A stretch of 64,000 nucleotides of DNA from Dendrobium chrysotoxum (lineage: Eukaryota > Streptophyta > Magnoliopsida > Asparagales > Orchidaceae). The translations under genes were made by a program, and so were the position numbers. How positions within the stretch are numbered: position 1 is the stretch's first letter; each line of letters starts with the position of its first letter. Positions 11,901 through 20,870 of this stretch are shown here, in pieces. The notes under the pieces were generated by a model, which did not search any database, was not told the DNA's origin, and saw only the letters and a list, made by a program, of their open reading frames with translations. Where the stretch lies: assembly GCA_019925795.1 (NCBI GenBank), contig CM034303.1, positions 55,165,931 to 55,229,930 on the forward strand. The letters run 5' to 3'.

Positions 11901-14900
11901 TTCATATAATCGATTCGGCAACGTCCTTTAACGCGCTCCTAGGAAGGCCCTGGATCCATGAGTATAGGATGGTTCCTTCTACCCTACATCAATGCATCAA
12001 GTACCAACGAGATGGCATTGAATTTGAAATTAAGGGTGATCTGCAACCATTCTCTATTCACGAGATCGGGATCTACGAGGATGCAGCGTACTACGTACCT
12101 AAAGGGTCCACTACTTGTTCTAAAGTAGAGATCAATGTCAAGGAGGAAAAGGTAGAAAGTCAAGGTTCAAAAGCAATTCAAAGATTGAGAAAAGAAAAAG
12201 TCAAAAATCAAAAGAGACAAAACTCAAGTAGTGAAGACGACGTCGAACGTGTGATCTTCAGGCCTCCAAACATTGTACCTCAAAGAGGTGGGAGGATGGC
12301 CCAAAGAGCACGCGGTCGAGGTCGCCCTTCAATTGAAAAAAGAAATTCCCCGATCTACGTCGAACTTGAAACAAGTTCTGATGAAGATTCAAGAAAAAGG
12401 GGTGCCAGATTTGCTTTTGATTATACAAAAATCAATCCTCCTCCGAAGTTTGATCTCACTTTAGAATCGGATAGCGATCAGGAGGATACAAAATTAAATA
12501 TTCAAAGTGACGAGCCTGAATTGAGTTTGTATGAAAAGCTTAATAGAACGGTTGAATCCTTAACCTTAACCCCACTGTCTGCTGACAGGGTCTCAGGGTT
12601 AGTAGTTAAGGATGCTCCGAACTTAGATGGAGAAGTAAGGAAAGCCAAGAAGTTCTTCCCTGGCTCTTCCTCTTCAAGGAATGAAGATGATGTAATCCTT
12701 GAAGAGGCAAATTTCAATGAATTAATGGAATTACCTTTTGGCTACTTTCCTGCTGGTGTTAAGTCTCTTATTTCTAAAGGTTTTGCTCCGAGTCAATGGA
12801 CTAAGGGTCAGGCTAGATACCACGAAAGTCTTTGGAATTCAAAATTTAATAAACATTGGACCAGTGGTATCGGCTTTAGTACCGTTAGATCATTTGACGA
12901 TGATGAATTTTGTTTAATGATAACTAGTCGTCCTGAATTTAAAAATGTCCCTACTGAAGTCATTGATTCATTCGATGGACTTTGTTTGGAGACTTTTGAT
13001 GATTCTGACGAACTTCAGGTTCGGGATGCACCCCCTGAATTCGAAGAAGAAATTAAATCAACAGTCGATGAACTTAAAGAGATCAACCTTGGAACAGAGG
13101 ATGACCCTCGCCCCACTTTCATAAGTTCTTTGTTGAGTGAGGATGAGTCTAAGGATCTAATTCAACTTCTATCCGAGTTTAAAGATTGCTTCGCCTGGAC
13201 ATACGACGAAATGCCGGGGTTGTCCGCTGACGTAGCAGTCCATAAACTTGGAATCCGGCACGATGCCATTCCTGTCAAGCAAGCTCCACGACGTATGCGT
13301 CTAGAGATCGAACAACAAGTCGTTTCTGAAGTCAAGAAGTTGGCAGAGGCTGGATTTATTCGAGAAGAACAATATCCTTCTTGGGTAGCCAGCGTTGTGC
13401 CAGTTCGAAAGAAAAATGGTCAAATCCGGGTCTGTGTTGACTATAGAGACCTGAACAAGGCATGTCCTAAGGATGAATTTCCTTTGCCAATCCCAGAACT
13501 CATGGTGGACATTGCCTCCTCGCATGTTGTTTTCTCCTTTATGGATGGCTCGTCTGGTTATAATCAAATCAAGATGGCCCCAGAAGATGAGAGAAACACT
13601 GCATTCAGAAGTCCTATAGGGATCTTTTGTTATAAAGTGATGCCCTTTGGCCTCAAAAATGCTGGTGCAACCTACCAGCGGGCCATGACTCATATCTTTG
13701 ATGACTTAATACATAATCAAGTCGAATGTTACATCGACGATTTAGTCGTCAAGAGTAGAGTGAAAGAGGCTCATCTTTATGATTTAAGAACTGTTTTCGA
13801 GCGGTTGCGCCGCTACGACCTTAAAATGAATCCCTTGAAGTGCGCTTTCGGCGTCACGTCAGGGAAGTTCTTAGGTTTCGTAGTCAGGCACCGTGGAATC
13901 GAAATTGATCCGGCCAAAATTGAAGCTATCTTAAATATGCCGCCTCCTAAGAGTCTCACTCAACTGAGATCCCTCCAGGGCAGGCTGGCGTATATAAGAA
14001 GATTTATTTCTAATCTTTCTGGAAGATGTCAACCATTCTCTGTCCTAGCTAAAAAGGACGCCAAATTCATTTGGGACGAGAAATGTCAAAATGCTTTCGA
14101 AAATATCAAACAATACCTGACAAATCCGCCAGTTTTGGCAGCCCCCATTCCGGGAAGACCCTTAATCCTTTACACTGCAGCCCTTGACGAATCTCTTGGG
14201 GCTCTTCTAGCTCAAATCAATGACGATGGGAAAGAGAATGCCCTCTATTACCTGAGTCGGAGATTACTTCCGACGGAAATCCGATACCCTGCAATTGAGA
14301 AACATTGCCTTGCCTTAGTCTTTGCAGCACAAAAACTGAGACATTACATGCTTTCTCATCAGGTCAGTCTGATTTCCAGTGTCAACCCCCTGCAATATCT
14401 TATGACCCGGCCCACGTTGTCAGGACGTCTAGCTCGTTGGTCTATGATATTGTTACAATTTGAAATCACTTTCATTCCCCTGCGTGCTGTGAAAGGGCAG
14501 GCCGTCGCCGACTTCCTTGCGGCACACCCGCTACCGGCAGAATCTCCTCTAAATGATGATTTACCCGACGAGCAAATCATGAGTTTCGAGGAATCTAATG
14601 TCCAAACCTGGGAAATGTATTTTGATGGTGCAGCATCCTCTCAAAGGGGCAAAACACCTCAATCTACTATTCCTGGAAAAGCCGGAGTCGGTCTGGTTTT
14701 CATAACACCGGATAAGGGAATGATGCACTTTTCCTACCATTTATCAGAACCTTGTACGAACAACGAAGCTGAGTACGAAGCTTTGATAACTGGTCTGGAA
14801 CTTGCAATCCTAATGGAGATTAAAGAGATTAAGATCTATGGTGACTCTCAGCTGGTGATCAACCAAGTTGCAGGGACCTATAAGGTTTTGAATCCTAAAC

Positions 14901-16408
14901 TCCTGAAATATCACCAATACACAATGCACCTACTCGAGAAAATTCCCATTGTAACTATGTATAGGGTTCCTCGTGGAAGCAATTCCTCGGCGGATGCCCT
15001 AGCAAAGCTTGCAAAGGAATTTGCTTGCCCAGAAGAAGATTTCATCCCTATAGAAGTTCAGGGTCGTCAAGTCTTGTCCCCTGTAGACATGGAATACCTC
15101 AACAATCAATCTTCCCAGGTCCTCTCTACATCTTCAGCAGTCGATGAAGAACAAGATTGGAGACAACCAATAATCAAATATTTGCAAGAAGGCAAGCTTC
15201 CTCACGACAGGTCTCTTGCCAACCAAATTAAGAAACGTGCCCTATCATATGCACTAGTCAACGATACGTTGTACCGACGATCGTTCGATCAGATGTGGCT
15301 CCGTTGTTTAGACAAACGAGAGGCCCTGAAGATCGTTAACGAAGTCCATGCTGGACTGTGCGGTGCTCATCAATCGGGTCCTAAGATGAAAATGAAAATC
15401 AAAAGACTTGGTTACTACTGGCCTACGATGATTGACGATTGCATGAAAATTGCAAAATGTTGTCATCAATGCCAAGTTCATGGTGTGGTTTTACATCAGC
15501 CGCCTAATGTGTTGCATCCTACGATAGCCTCGTGGCCCTTCGAAAGTTGGGGCACGGATATCGTCGGGCCAATTGACCCTCCTTCTTCAAGGGGTCATCG
15601 CTTCATTTTAGCAGCGACTGATTACTTTTCAAAGTGGGCAGAAGCGGTCCCACTAAGAAATGTAACATCACATCATGTAATGAAATTCTTTCGTGACCAT
15701 ATTGTATATCGATTCGGCGTGCCTCGCAGAATCATATCCGATAATGGGTCCGCTTTCAAGTCTACAAAAATCAATAACTTTGCAAGTCGCCACGGTATTG
15801 ATTGGAGATACTCAACGATCTATTACCCACGGGCTAATGGATTGGCTGAGGCCTTCAACAAAACCCTGGTACAAATCATCAAAAAGACCCTGGATGATAA
15901 TAAACGTCAGTGGGATGAGAGGTTGGTGGAAGCTTTGTGGGCCTACAGGACCACATATCGAACCCCGACCCAATCCACACCGTTTGCACTAGTGTATGGG
16001 TCCGAGGCCGTACTCCCTCTGGAAATTCAAATCCCTTCACTCAGAACTGCAGTCCAGAGTCAGATCACAACAGAACAGAATGCACAACTTCGACTTGAAG
16101 AACTTGAGGGTCTTGAAGAACGTCGTCTCCAAGCCCAGCAGAATCTAGAACTCTATAAAGCCAGAATGGTTCAAGCTCACGATAAGTTAGTGCGACCTAG
16201 AACCTTCCGAGTAGGCGACTTGGTCTTGGTTCTTCGGAGGCCTATCTTAGCCCACCGAAAGCTCGGTGGAAAGTTTGAACCAACCTGGGAAGGACCCTTC
16301 GTAGTGGAAACAGTTTACGAAGGAGGCTCGTATCAGCTAGTGGATTGTAAAGGAAATCACCCGATGCTTCCTGTAAACGGGCGATTCCTGAAAAAATACT
16401 ATGCTTGA
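8915..16408 (+). CDS. Gag-Pol polyprotein, Tat/Ogre type (gag, PR, RT, RH, aRH, INT)
   Basis: 2497 residues without interruption; the frame is open upstream, so the start is uncertain. Domains: coiled-coil region about 125-155; gag domain about 232-395; CPYH..H..C zinc-like motif at 513; protease with D-P-G-A-S at D937 instead of D-T/S-G, as in Tat and Athila relatives; RGG-type basic patch about 1125-1140; RT about 1453-1660 with YIDD at 1606-1609; a degenerate first RNase H; a second, archaeal-type RNase H from about 1898 with D1904, E1951, D1977 and D2027; integrase with H2145/H2152 and C2183/C2186, then D2215, D2276, E2312 (35 residues between the last two); a C-terminal GPF (GPY/F) module; no chromodomain. 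All catalytic residues I checked are present. Ogre elements often have an intron between protease and RT; none is needed here. It acts in capsid assembly, cDNA synthesis and integration. Confidence 0.95.
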   Translation: MLDQLVAEPTADDLKIQEVLTQFGDEEFEEMINYKGYLPIDLESIEGRPVDEVVQEIRDILKNKAIEAFDPEADDLMEEDSAGNICMVETRASNKDAEPSRHRSGKEEASAAVNSDSDGSIKLNEKDEYIKSLENKIEQMMLRMEQMQNQIIKAQQSQSEQLQPTTHTVGEHSRKTESSPRTPEVASPTSPADKDIRQMIETQVREALAHSQGTVSIPKGRPYPEEYDSVSYPKGFVPPSFKVFSGLENPRQHLAHFRASCCNAGGSDALLFRQFVSSLSGIAFEWYADLPNGSVKTFTELESLFLKRFSGAQQRVTVGDLVIEKQKPGESLVEYILRWRNLSMKCEPQLQEQHAVEILLKNIHGPIAFLLKGFTIKTFEKLLNKASNLQEEASKMPFLKDSTEEKKASKPLKSFEKRTAMVSAVDKGKKPMNVQSSNSPTQQTQKSPPFQVTSQPTRDSHPISFKERLARTYPFKRESVRKIFKSLQKKPDFRLPEAKKPEEANKKDDPTFCPYHRMLGHTIEDCIVFKDWLEKNFRQGNIIIPKEYLVDPDQGSIKSISGMNSNSSLSIEDGWDIALSRAFKKSINKSFRLSQQLPTRARDPIWEVDLEASQEDVGTVSSPVVLGTTVLNKNEKSELSVERKFVDERSVQVVDGGSKPLSPLKLSDFYFAPSKAKGRKLNKKSDPSAHILMINVENQDVNDSSIENNQEQVEINQEIQTLNSPDLTLQERNESDVLSDSETPEINFQGSPVVIDFSDSDSRSDNDNQSPKESVDSPVVCSSDEVVQVQLRGGKVLPPRLPPQDKGKQVVSDDPIQIPAQQSIPILSNPPGPNVNVPSVDYNVLAHLRKLPAKLSIYDALVLSKEMRETLIKALLDPEICLAQLASTSKEEALYFKEIPGVTFSDEDLLLGTADHNRPLYITVNVGKFKLSRVLVDPGASVNVMNIKTLAYLRIDTSKLSTDKLVLRGFNEKGEKALGSVTLLLEIGELKTEAKFHIIDSATSFNALLGRPWIHEYRMVPSTLHQCIKYQRDGIEFEIKGDLQPFSIHEIGIYEDAAYYVPKGSTTCSKVEINVKEEKVESQGSKAIQRLRKEKVKNQKRQNSSSEDDVERVIFRPPNIVPQRGGRMAQRARGRGRPSIEKRNSPIYVELETSSDEDSRKRGARFAFDYTKINPPPKFDLTLESDSDQEDTKLNIQSDEPELSLYEKLNRTVESLTLTPLSADRVSGLVVKDAPNLDGEVRKAKKFFPGSSSSRNEDDVILEEANFNELMELPFGYFPAGVKSLISKGFAPSQWTKGQARYHESLWNSKFNKHWTSGIGFSTVRSFDDDEFCLMITSRPEFKNVPTEVIDSFDGLCLETFDDSDELQVRDAPPEFEEEIKSTVDELKEINLGTEDDPRPTFISSLLSEDESKDLIQLLSEFKDCFAWTYDEMPGLSADVAVHKLGIRHDAIPVKQAPRRMRLEIEQQVVSEVKKLAEAGFIREEQYPSWVASVVPVRKKNGQIRVCVDYRDLNKACPKDEFPLPIPELMVDIASSHVVFSFMDGSSGYNQIKMAPEDERNTAFRSPIGIFCYKVMPFGLKNAGATYQRAMTHIFDDLIHNQVECYIDDLVVKSRVKEAHLYDLRTVFERLRRYDLKMNPLKCAFGVTSGKFLGFVVRHRGIEIDPAKIEAILNMPPPKSLTQLRSLQGRLAYIRRFISNLSGRCQPFSVLAKKDAKFIWDEKCQNAFENIKQYLTNPPVLAAPIPGRPLILYTAALDESLGALLAQINDDGKENALYYLSRRLLPTEIRYPAIEKHCLALVFAAQKLRHYMLSHQVSLISSVNPLQYLMTRPTLSGRLARWSMILLQFEITFIPLRAVKGQAVADFLAAHPLPAESPLNDDLPDEQIMSFEESNVQTWEMYFDGAASSQRGKTPQSTIPGKAGVGLVFITPDKGMMHFSYHLSEPCTNNEAEYEALITGLELAILMEIKEIKIYGDSQLVINQVAGTYKVLNPKLLKYHQYTMHLLEKIPIVTMYRVPRGSNSSADALAKLAKEFACPEEDFIPIEVQGRQVLSPVDMEYLNNQSSQVLSTSSAVDEEQDWRQPIIKYLQEGKLPHDRSLANQIKKRALSYALVNDTLYRRSFDQMWLRCLDKREALKIVNEVHAGLCGAHQSGPKMKMKIKRLGYYWPTMIDDCMKIAKCCHQCQVHGVVLHQPPNVLHPTIASWPFESWGTDIVGPIDPPSSRGHRFILAATDYFSKWAEAVPLRNVTSHHVMKFFRDHIVYRFGVPRRIISDNGSAFKSTKINNFASRHGIDWRYSTIYYPRANGLAEAFNKTLVQIIKKTLDDNKRQWDERLVEALWAYRTTYRTPTQSTPFALVYGSEAVLPLEIQIPSLRTAVQSQITTEQNAQLRLEELEGLEERRLQAQQNLELYKARMVQAHDKLVRPRTFRVGDLVLVLRRPILAHRKLGGKFEPTWEGPFVVETVYEGGSYQLVDCKGNHPMLPVNGRFLKKYYA

Positions 16409-16640
16409 TGTAGCTCGAATTTCGAATCAATAAAATTTTCAAATTTTGAATCTATTCAGCTCAATTTTGTTCAAGTTTTGAAAATTCAAAATCAAATTCA
16501 AGATGAATCAAAGTCAAATCAACTTTCAAATTCAAATTTTCAAATTCAGAATAATCCAAATCAAATTCAAAACACATCTTCAAATTCAAAACTCAATCAA
16601 TTCAAATTCAAAAATCATTCAATTTTTAAGTTCCAAAATC
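16409..16640 (+). other. Start of 3' UTR, 'ttcaaattcaa' low complexity
   Basis: Directly after the pol stop comes sequence built from 'aaattcaa'-like words. An ORF at 16478-17002 runs from it into the tandem array. It has only repeat-derived composition and I do not call it a gene. Confidence 0.7.
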
Positions 16641-17327
16641 CAGATCCGATCTTCTGTGTGAAGCAAGTTTCCTTCACATACGATCATTCCAGATCCGATC
16701 CTCTATATAGAGCAAGTTTCCTCTATATACGATCAATCCAGACCCGATCCTCTGTATCGAGCAAGTTTCCTCTATACACGATCATTCCAGACTCGATCTT
16801 CTGTGTGAAGCAAGTTCCCTTCATACATGATCATCTAGACCTGATTTTCTGTGTGAAGCAAGTTCCCTTCACACATGATCATCTAGACCTGATCTTCTGT
16901 GTGAAGCAAGTTTCCTTCACATACGATCATTCCAGATCCGATCCTCTATATAGAGCAAGTTTCCTCTATATACGATCAATCCAGACCCGATCCTCTGTAT
17001 AGAGCAAGTTTCCTCTATACACGATCATTCCAGACTCGATCTTCTGTGTGAAGCAAGTTCCCTTCACACATGATCATCTAGACCTGATCTTCTGTGTGAA
17101 GCAAGTTTCCTTCACATATGATCATCCTGATCCGATCCTCTATATAGAGCAAGTTTCCTCTATATACGATCAATCCAGACCCGATCCTCTGTATAGAGCA
17201 AGTTTCCTCTATACACGATCATTCCAGACTCGATCCTCTATGTAAAGCAAATTTCCTTTACATACGATCACTCCAGATCTGATTCTGTGTAAAGCAATGC
17301 TTCCTTCTCACAGGATCATCCAGTTTT
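16641..17327 (+). repeat. Array of about 14 hairpin-bearing 49-bp tandem units
   Basis: Units start 'cagatccgatc' or 'agacctgatc' at 16641, 16690, 16739, 16788, 16837, 16886 and so on. Each has an inverted repeat around a fixed loop 'caagttt'. Arm types alternate: TGTGAAG/CTTCACA, TATAGAG/CTCTATA, GTATAGAG/CTCTATAC, GTAAAG/CTTTAC. Unit types recur in the same order, giving a higher-order period of four to five units. Tandem arrays before the 3' LTR are known in Tat elements and can seed satellite DNA. Both arms change together between unit types. Confidence 0.88.
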
Positions 17328-18570
17328 CTTTTCCTTAAGGTTAGATGTGAGTCATCGTGCTTTCTATCCTTAGGATTAGATCCGCTAGTGATGGAGTACG
17401 CCCTTCGTGGCACCATCCTAGCTTCTTCCAATTTTCTTTTCCTTAAGGTTAGATGTGAGTCATCGTGCTCTCTTTCCTTAAGATTAGATCTTCTAGTGGT
17501 GGAATACGCCCTCTGTGGCACCATTCTAGGTTCAAAATCCAGATCTGACCTTCTGTGGGGAGCAATACTTCTTTCCCTCAGGGTCCTCCAGTCTTCTTCT
17601 CCTTAAGGACAAATGTGAGTCATCGTGCTTTCTTTCCTTAGGATTAGATCTACCAGCGACGGATAACGCCCTCTGCGACACCATTCTAGTTTCAAAATTC
17701 AAATTTTCTAAGTCTGATCTCCTATAGGAAGCAATACTATCTTCCTATAAGATCGTCCAGTTATCTTTTCTTCAGAATAAATATTCTCCTTCTCTTAAGA
17801 TTAAACTCCCCAGTGATGGAATAAGTCCTCTATGGCACCGTCCTGGGTTTAATTTCAAAATCCAGTTCTCTCTTCCTTAGGATAGGTTATCCTTCCTTCC
17901 CTTGGGATTAGACTTCCTAGTGATGGAGTAAGTCCTCTATGGCACCGTCCTGGAATCAATCTCAATCAAGTTTCCTTTTCCTGTAAGGATAGGATTCTTT
18001 CCTTTCCTTAGGATTAGATCCACTAGTGGTAGAGTATGCTGTTTCCAGCACTACCCTAGTATCCTTTCAAATCTAGTTTTCTAAGGTTAGGATTTTCCTT
18101 TCTCTTATAATCAAATTCATACTTGATCCTCTATAGTTAGGAGTTCTTCCTTTCTATATGATCATCCAGACCTTCTTTTCCTTTAGGGTAGGACTTCCCT
18201 TCCTTTAGGATTAGATCTACTAGTGGTAGAGTACGCTACCTCAGCACTACCCTAGTATTATTTCAAATTCAATCTTCTAGGGCCAGGATCTCCTTCCCTT
18301 AGATTCATTTCAAATTTAATCTTCTGAGGTTGGACTTTCCTTTTCCTTAAAATCAAATCCGATTTCAATCCTTTATAGTTAGGAGTTTTTCCTTCCTATA
18401 GGATCACCCAGACTTCCTTTTCCTTTAAGGTTAGGATTCTCCTACCCTCAGGACCAGACCCACTAGTGGTAGAGTACGCTTTTCCTAGCACTATCCTAGT
18501 ATCTATTCAAACCCCGATTCCCCAGGAATAGATTTTTCTTTCCCTTAGGATCAAAACTCCAGACTTGACC
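17328..18570 (+). repeat. Degenerate longer tandem units of the 3' UTR
   Basis: Imperfect units of roughly 120-180 bp repeat the words 'ttccttaggattagat', 'agtgatggagta' and 'tggcaccatcctag'. In later units the last two become 'agtggtagagtacgct' and 'cactaccctagta'. These word pairs are themselves inverted (gatgg/ccatc becomes ggtag/ctacc), so a stem-loop is kept although its sequence changes. No coding sequence is seen. Confidence 0.7.
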
Positions 18571-18587
18571 ATTCTATTCGGTCAACA

Positions 18588-18637
18588 CCAATATGTGCAA
18601 TAGAACTACATTCTATTACACATATTGGGGGTCCATT
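18588..18637 (+). promoter_or_regulatory. Hairpin and polypurine tract before the 3' LTR
   Basis: 'ccaatatgtgcaatagaa' and 'ttctattacacatattgg' form an 18-bp stem with one mismatch. The 3' arm runs into 'ttgggggtcc', a short polypurine tract, which is followed by 'TGTTGACC', a usual LTR start. The tract would prime plus-strand DNA synthesis. The LTR start cannot be confirmed because the matching part of the 5' LTR is left of the window. Confidence 0.6.
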
Positions 18638-18639
18638 TG

Positions 18640-19310
18640 TTGACCTCATCTTTGTATGAGCTCAGTAGGACCAATCCAGACCTTAGGATCTTTTCAATCC
18701 TTAGGATTAATTTTAACCCTAGGATCAATCTGATCTTAGATCAATCTAGACTTTAAGATCAATCCAAATTCAAATCAATCCTGACCCCAGATCAATGAAA
18801 TTTAAGACAAATCTAGATTCTAGGATTCTCCTAGACTTCAGACCCTAGGATCTATTCTAGACCCTAGGATTCTACCTGACTCTAGATCATATGATCTTCT
18901 TAGACCCTAGGATCTATTCTAGACCACAAGATTCCCCTAGATCCTTCTAGATCTTAGGATCATTCTAGACTTTAGGATCTTCCTAGAATCTAGGCTTTAG
19001 GATCTATTTTAGATCCTAAGATTCTTGTAGATCCTAAACCCTAGGACTTTTAGACTCTAGGATCTTCCTAGACTTCAGTCCTTAGGATCTATTTTAAACC
19101 CTAGGATTAATTCAAGTTCTAGATCAATCTACCCTCCAGATTATTCTAGATCTTGGGATTTTCCTAGATCTACAGCTTAAGACTTTCCTAGACCCTAGGA
19201 TTCTCTTATACCCCAGGTTTTTGGATCTACCTAGATTCTAGGATCAGCATAGATCTTAGATCAATCTAGATCTAGGATTAATCCAAACCTTCATTCAATT
19301 AAAACTTCAA
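18640..19310 (+). repeat. CTAG-rich degenerate short repeats
   Basis: Words such as 'gaccctaggatctattctag' recur every 20-30 bp with many variants; CTAG tetramers are very frequent, although they are usually rare. Arms such as 'ctaggat'/'atcctag' allow many alternative pairings. Meaning unknown. Confidence 0.6.
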
Positions 19311-19724
19311 TCAATCCAGACTTTAATCCATATCCTTAATTCAAACCCTGATCAAAATCCAGCTCAAAACCAGACTTCCAGACTCAAATCCAAGGCCAAA
19401 GGTTTAAGTCCTGAAAGCCTTTTCAAGCAAATCTTTGAACATTTCAAAACCATATCAGATGACCTCTGATTCAGGATCCGTCAGTTCCACACTGATATGA
19501 CATGTATTTAGAGGCAACCCTCCAAATTTGAGCTCATTCTGAGATCTCTAACCTCAGAAACTGAATTGAAATCCAAAGGCTGTAAAACCTTCAAATATTT
19601 ACAGTCCATGCCACTGGACCTACCACTCAGTGGATTTTGACCCTGGAGCTTTCTCCAAAGCCTCCAACCACCTCCAAACCCTTGATTATGACCCATTGAG
19701 CAATAAACTGCATTTTATTGGACT

Positions 19725-20870
19725 CAATTTGACCCCTAGTTGACCAGGGGTCAAAATGACTAAAATACCCCTATGGGGTGTGAATAGTCATTTTGATCAA
19801 ATGACCTCCAAATCAAATGCAGTCACTTCCAGCAAATTTCAAATGTCAAACCAAACCCATTGAACCCAGAACCAGCCCCTGGGTCAACCTGGTTGACCAA
19901 GTCAACCTAGTTGACCTAGAAGGCCCCTTTAGGGTCCAAACAGGTCATTTTGACCAAATGACCTCCCCAGACCTTGGGACCACTTCCATTGGTCTCCAAA
20001 TATCATTTCAAATCTGTTGAACCCATTTCCAGACCCTGGACCCACCTGGTTGACCAAGTCAACCAGGGTTGACCTAAAAGGCCCATTAAGGGCCCAAATA
20101 GGTCATTTTGACCAAATGACCTCCCCAGACTTTGAGACCACCACCAGTAGACTCAGAATGTCATTCTGAACTGTTTGGACCCAGTCTCTGGCCCTAGGTC
20201 AACTTGGTTGACCAAGTCAACTCAGTTGACCCACTAAACCCTTTAAGAGCCCCAATAGGTCCATTTGATTTAAATGACCCATTTAAATCTTAGAAATACT
20301 TCTAACATATTCAAAACATCAAATCGAACTTGTCGAACCTGTACCCACCCCCTGGGTCAACCTGGTTGACTGAGTCAACCTAGGTTGACCTAGGTGTCCC
20401 TTAAGGATTCAAATGGGTTATTCCAACCCATTGGATCCAATCAAATCATTCAAACTCTCAAACTCATATCAAATAATATTTTAAACCTATCATAGGTCAT
20501 ATCATGAGAGTTTTGACCAAGTCAACACTTGGACACTTGGTCAAACTAGCCCAATCCCTTCTTTTAACATTCAAACTCTAAGGTTAAGCCATCAAACTCC
20601 CTTTGAGTTAACCCAAGCAGCTCCCATGACCACTCCTTTGTCACCTCACCAGTCAACAAGTCAAGTTGACCGGTCAAACAGTCAAAACAAGGTATTAGGA
20701 GAGGTCAAAGTTGGTCAAATGACCTTTTAAACTTTAACCCTTCAAATTCAAGCCATTCCAGCAGTTCCAATAGACCCCTAGGCCTTCCCCCATGCCACCT
20801 CAGCTGCCATGTGGCATGGGGACCAGTCAAAATGTCAAATCTAGGTTGTAGGATGGTCAAACTTGGTCAA
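19725..20870. promoter_or_regulatory. Dense array of W-box (TTGACC/T) motifs
   Basis: I count about 33 TTGACC or TTGACT hexamers on both strands in 1.15 kb, where about one would be expected by chance. Many form palindromes such as 'ggttgaccaagtcaacc', spaced about 155-160 bp (near 19890, 20047, 20206, 20363). TTGAC(C/T) is the binding core of plant WRKY factors, which act in wounding and defence. Control of the element by WRKY factors is an inference. Confidence 0.6.

Noticed and set aside
16478..17524. ORFs in the 3' UTR tandem array (16478-17002, 17048-17245, 17258-17524)
   Set aside because: The unit is 49 bp, so frames rotate; the peptides only mirror repeats and carry no domain.
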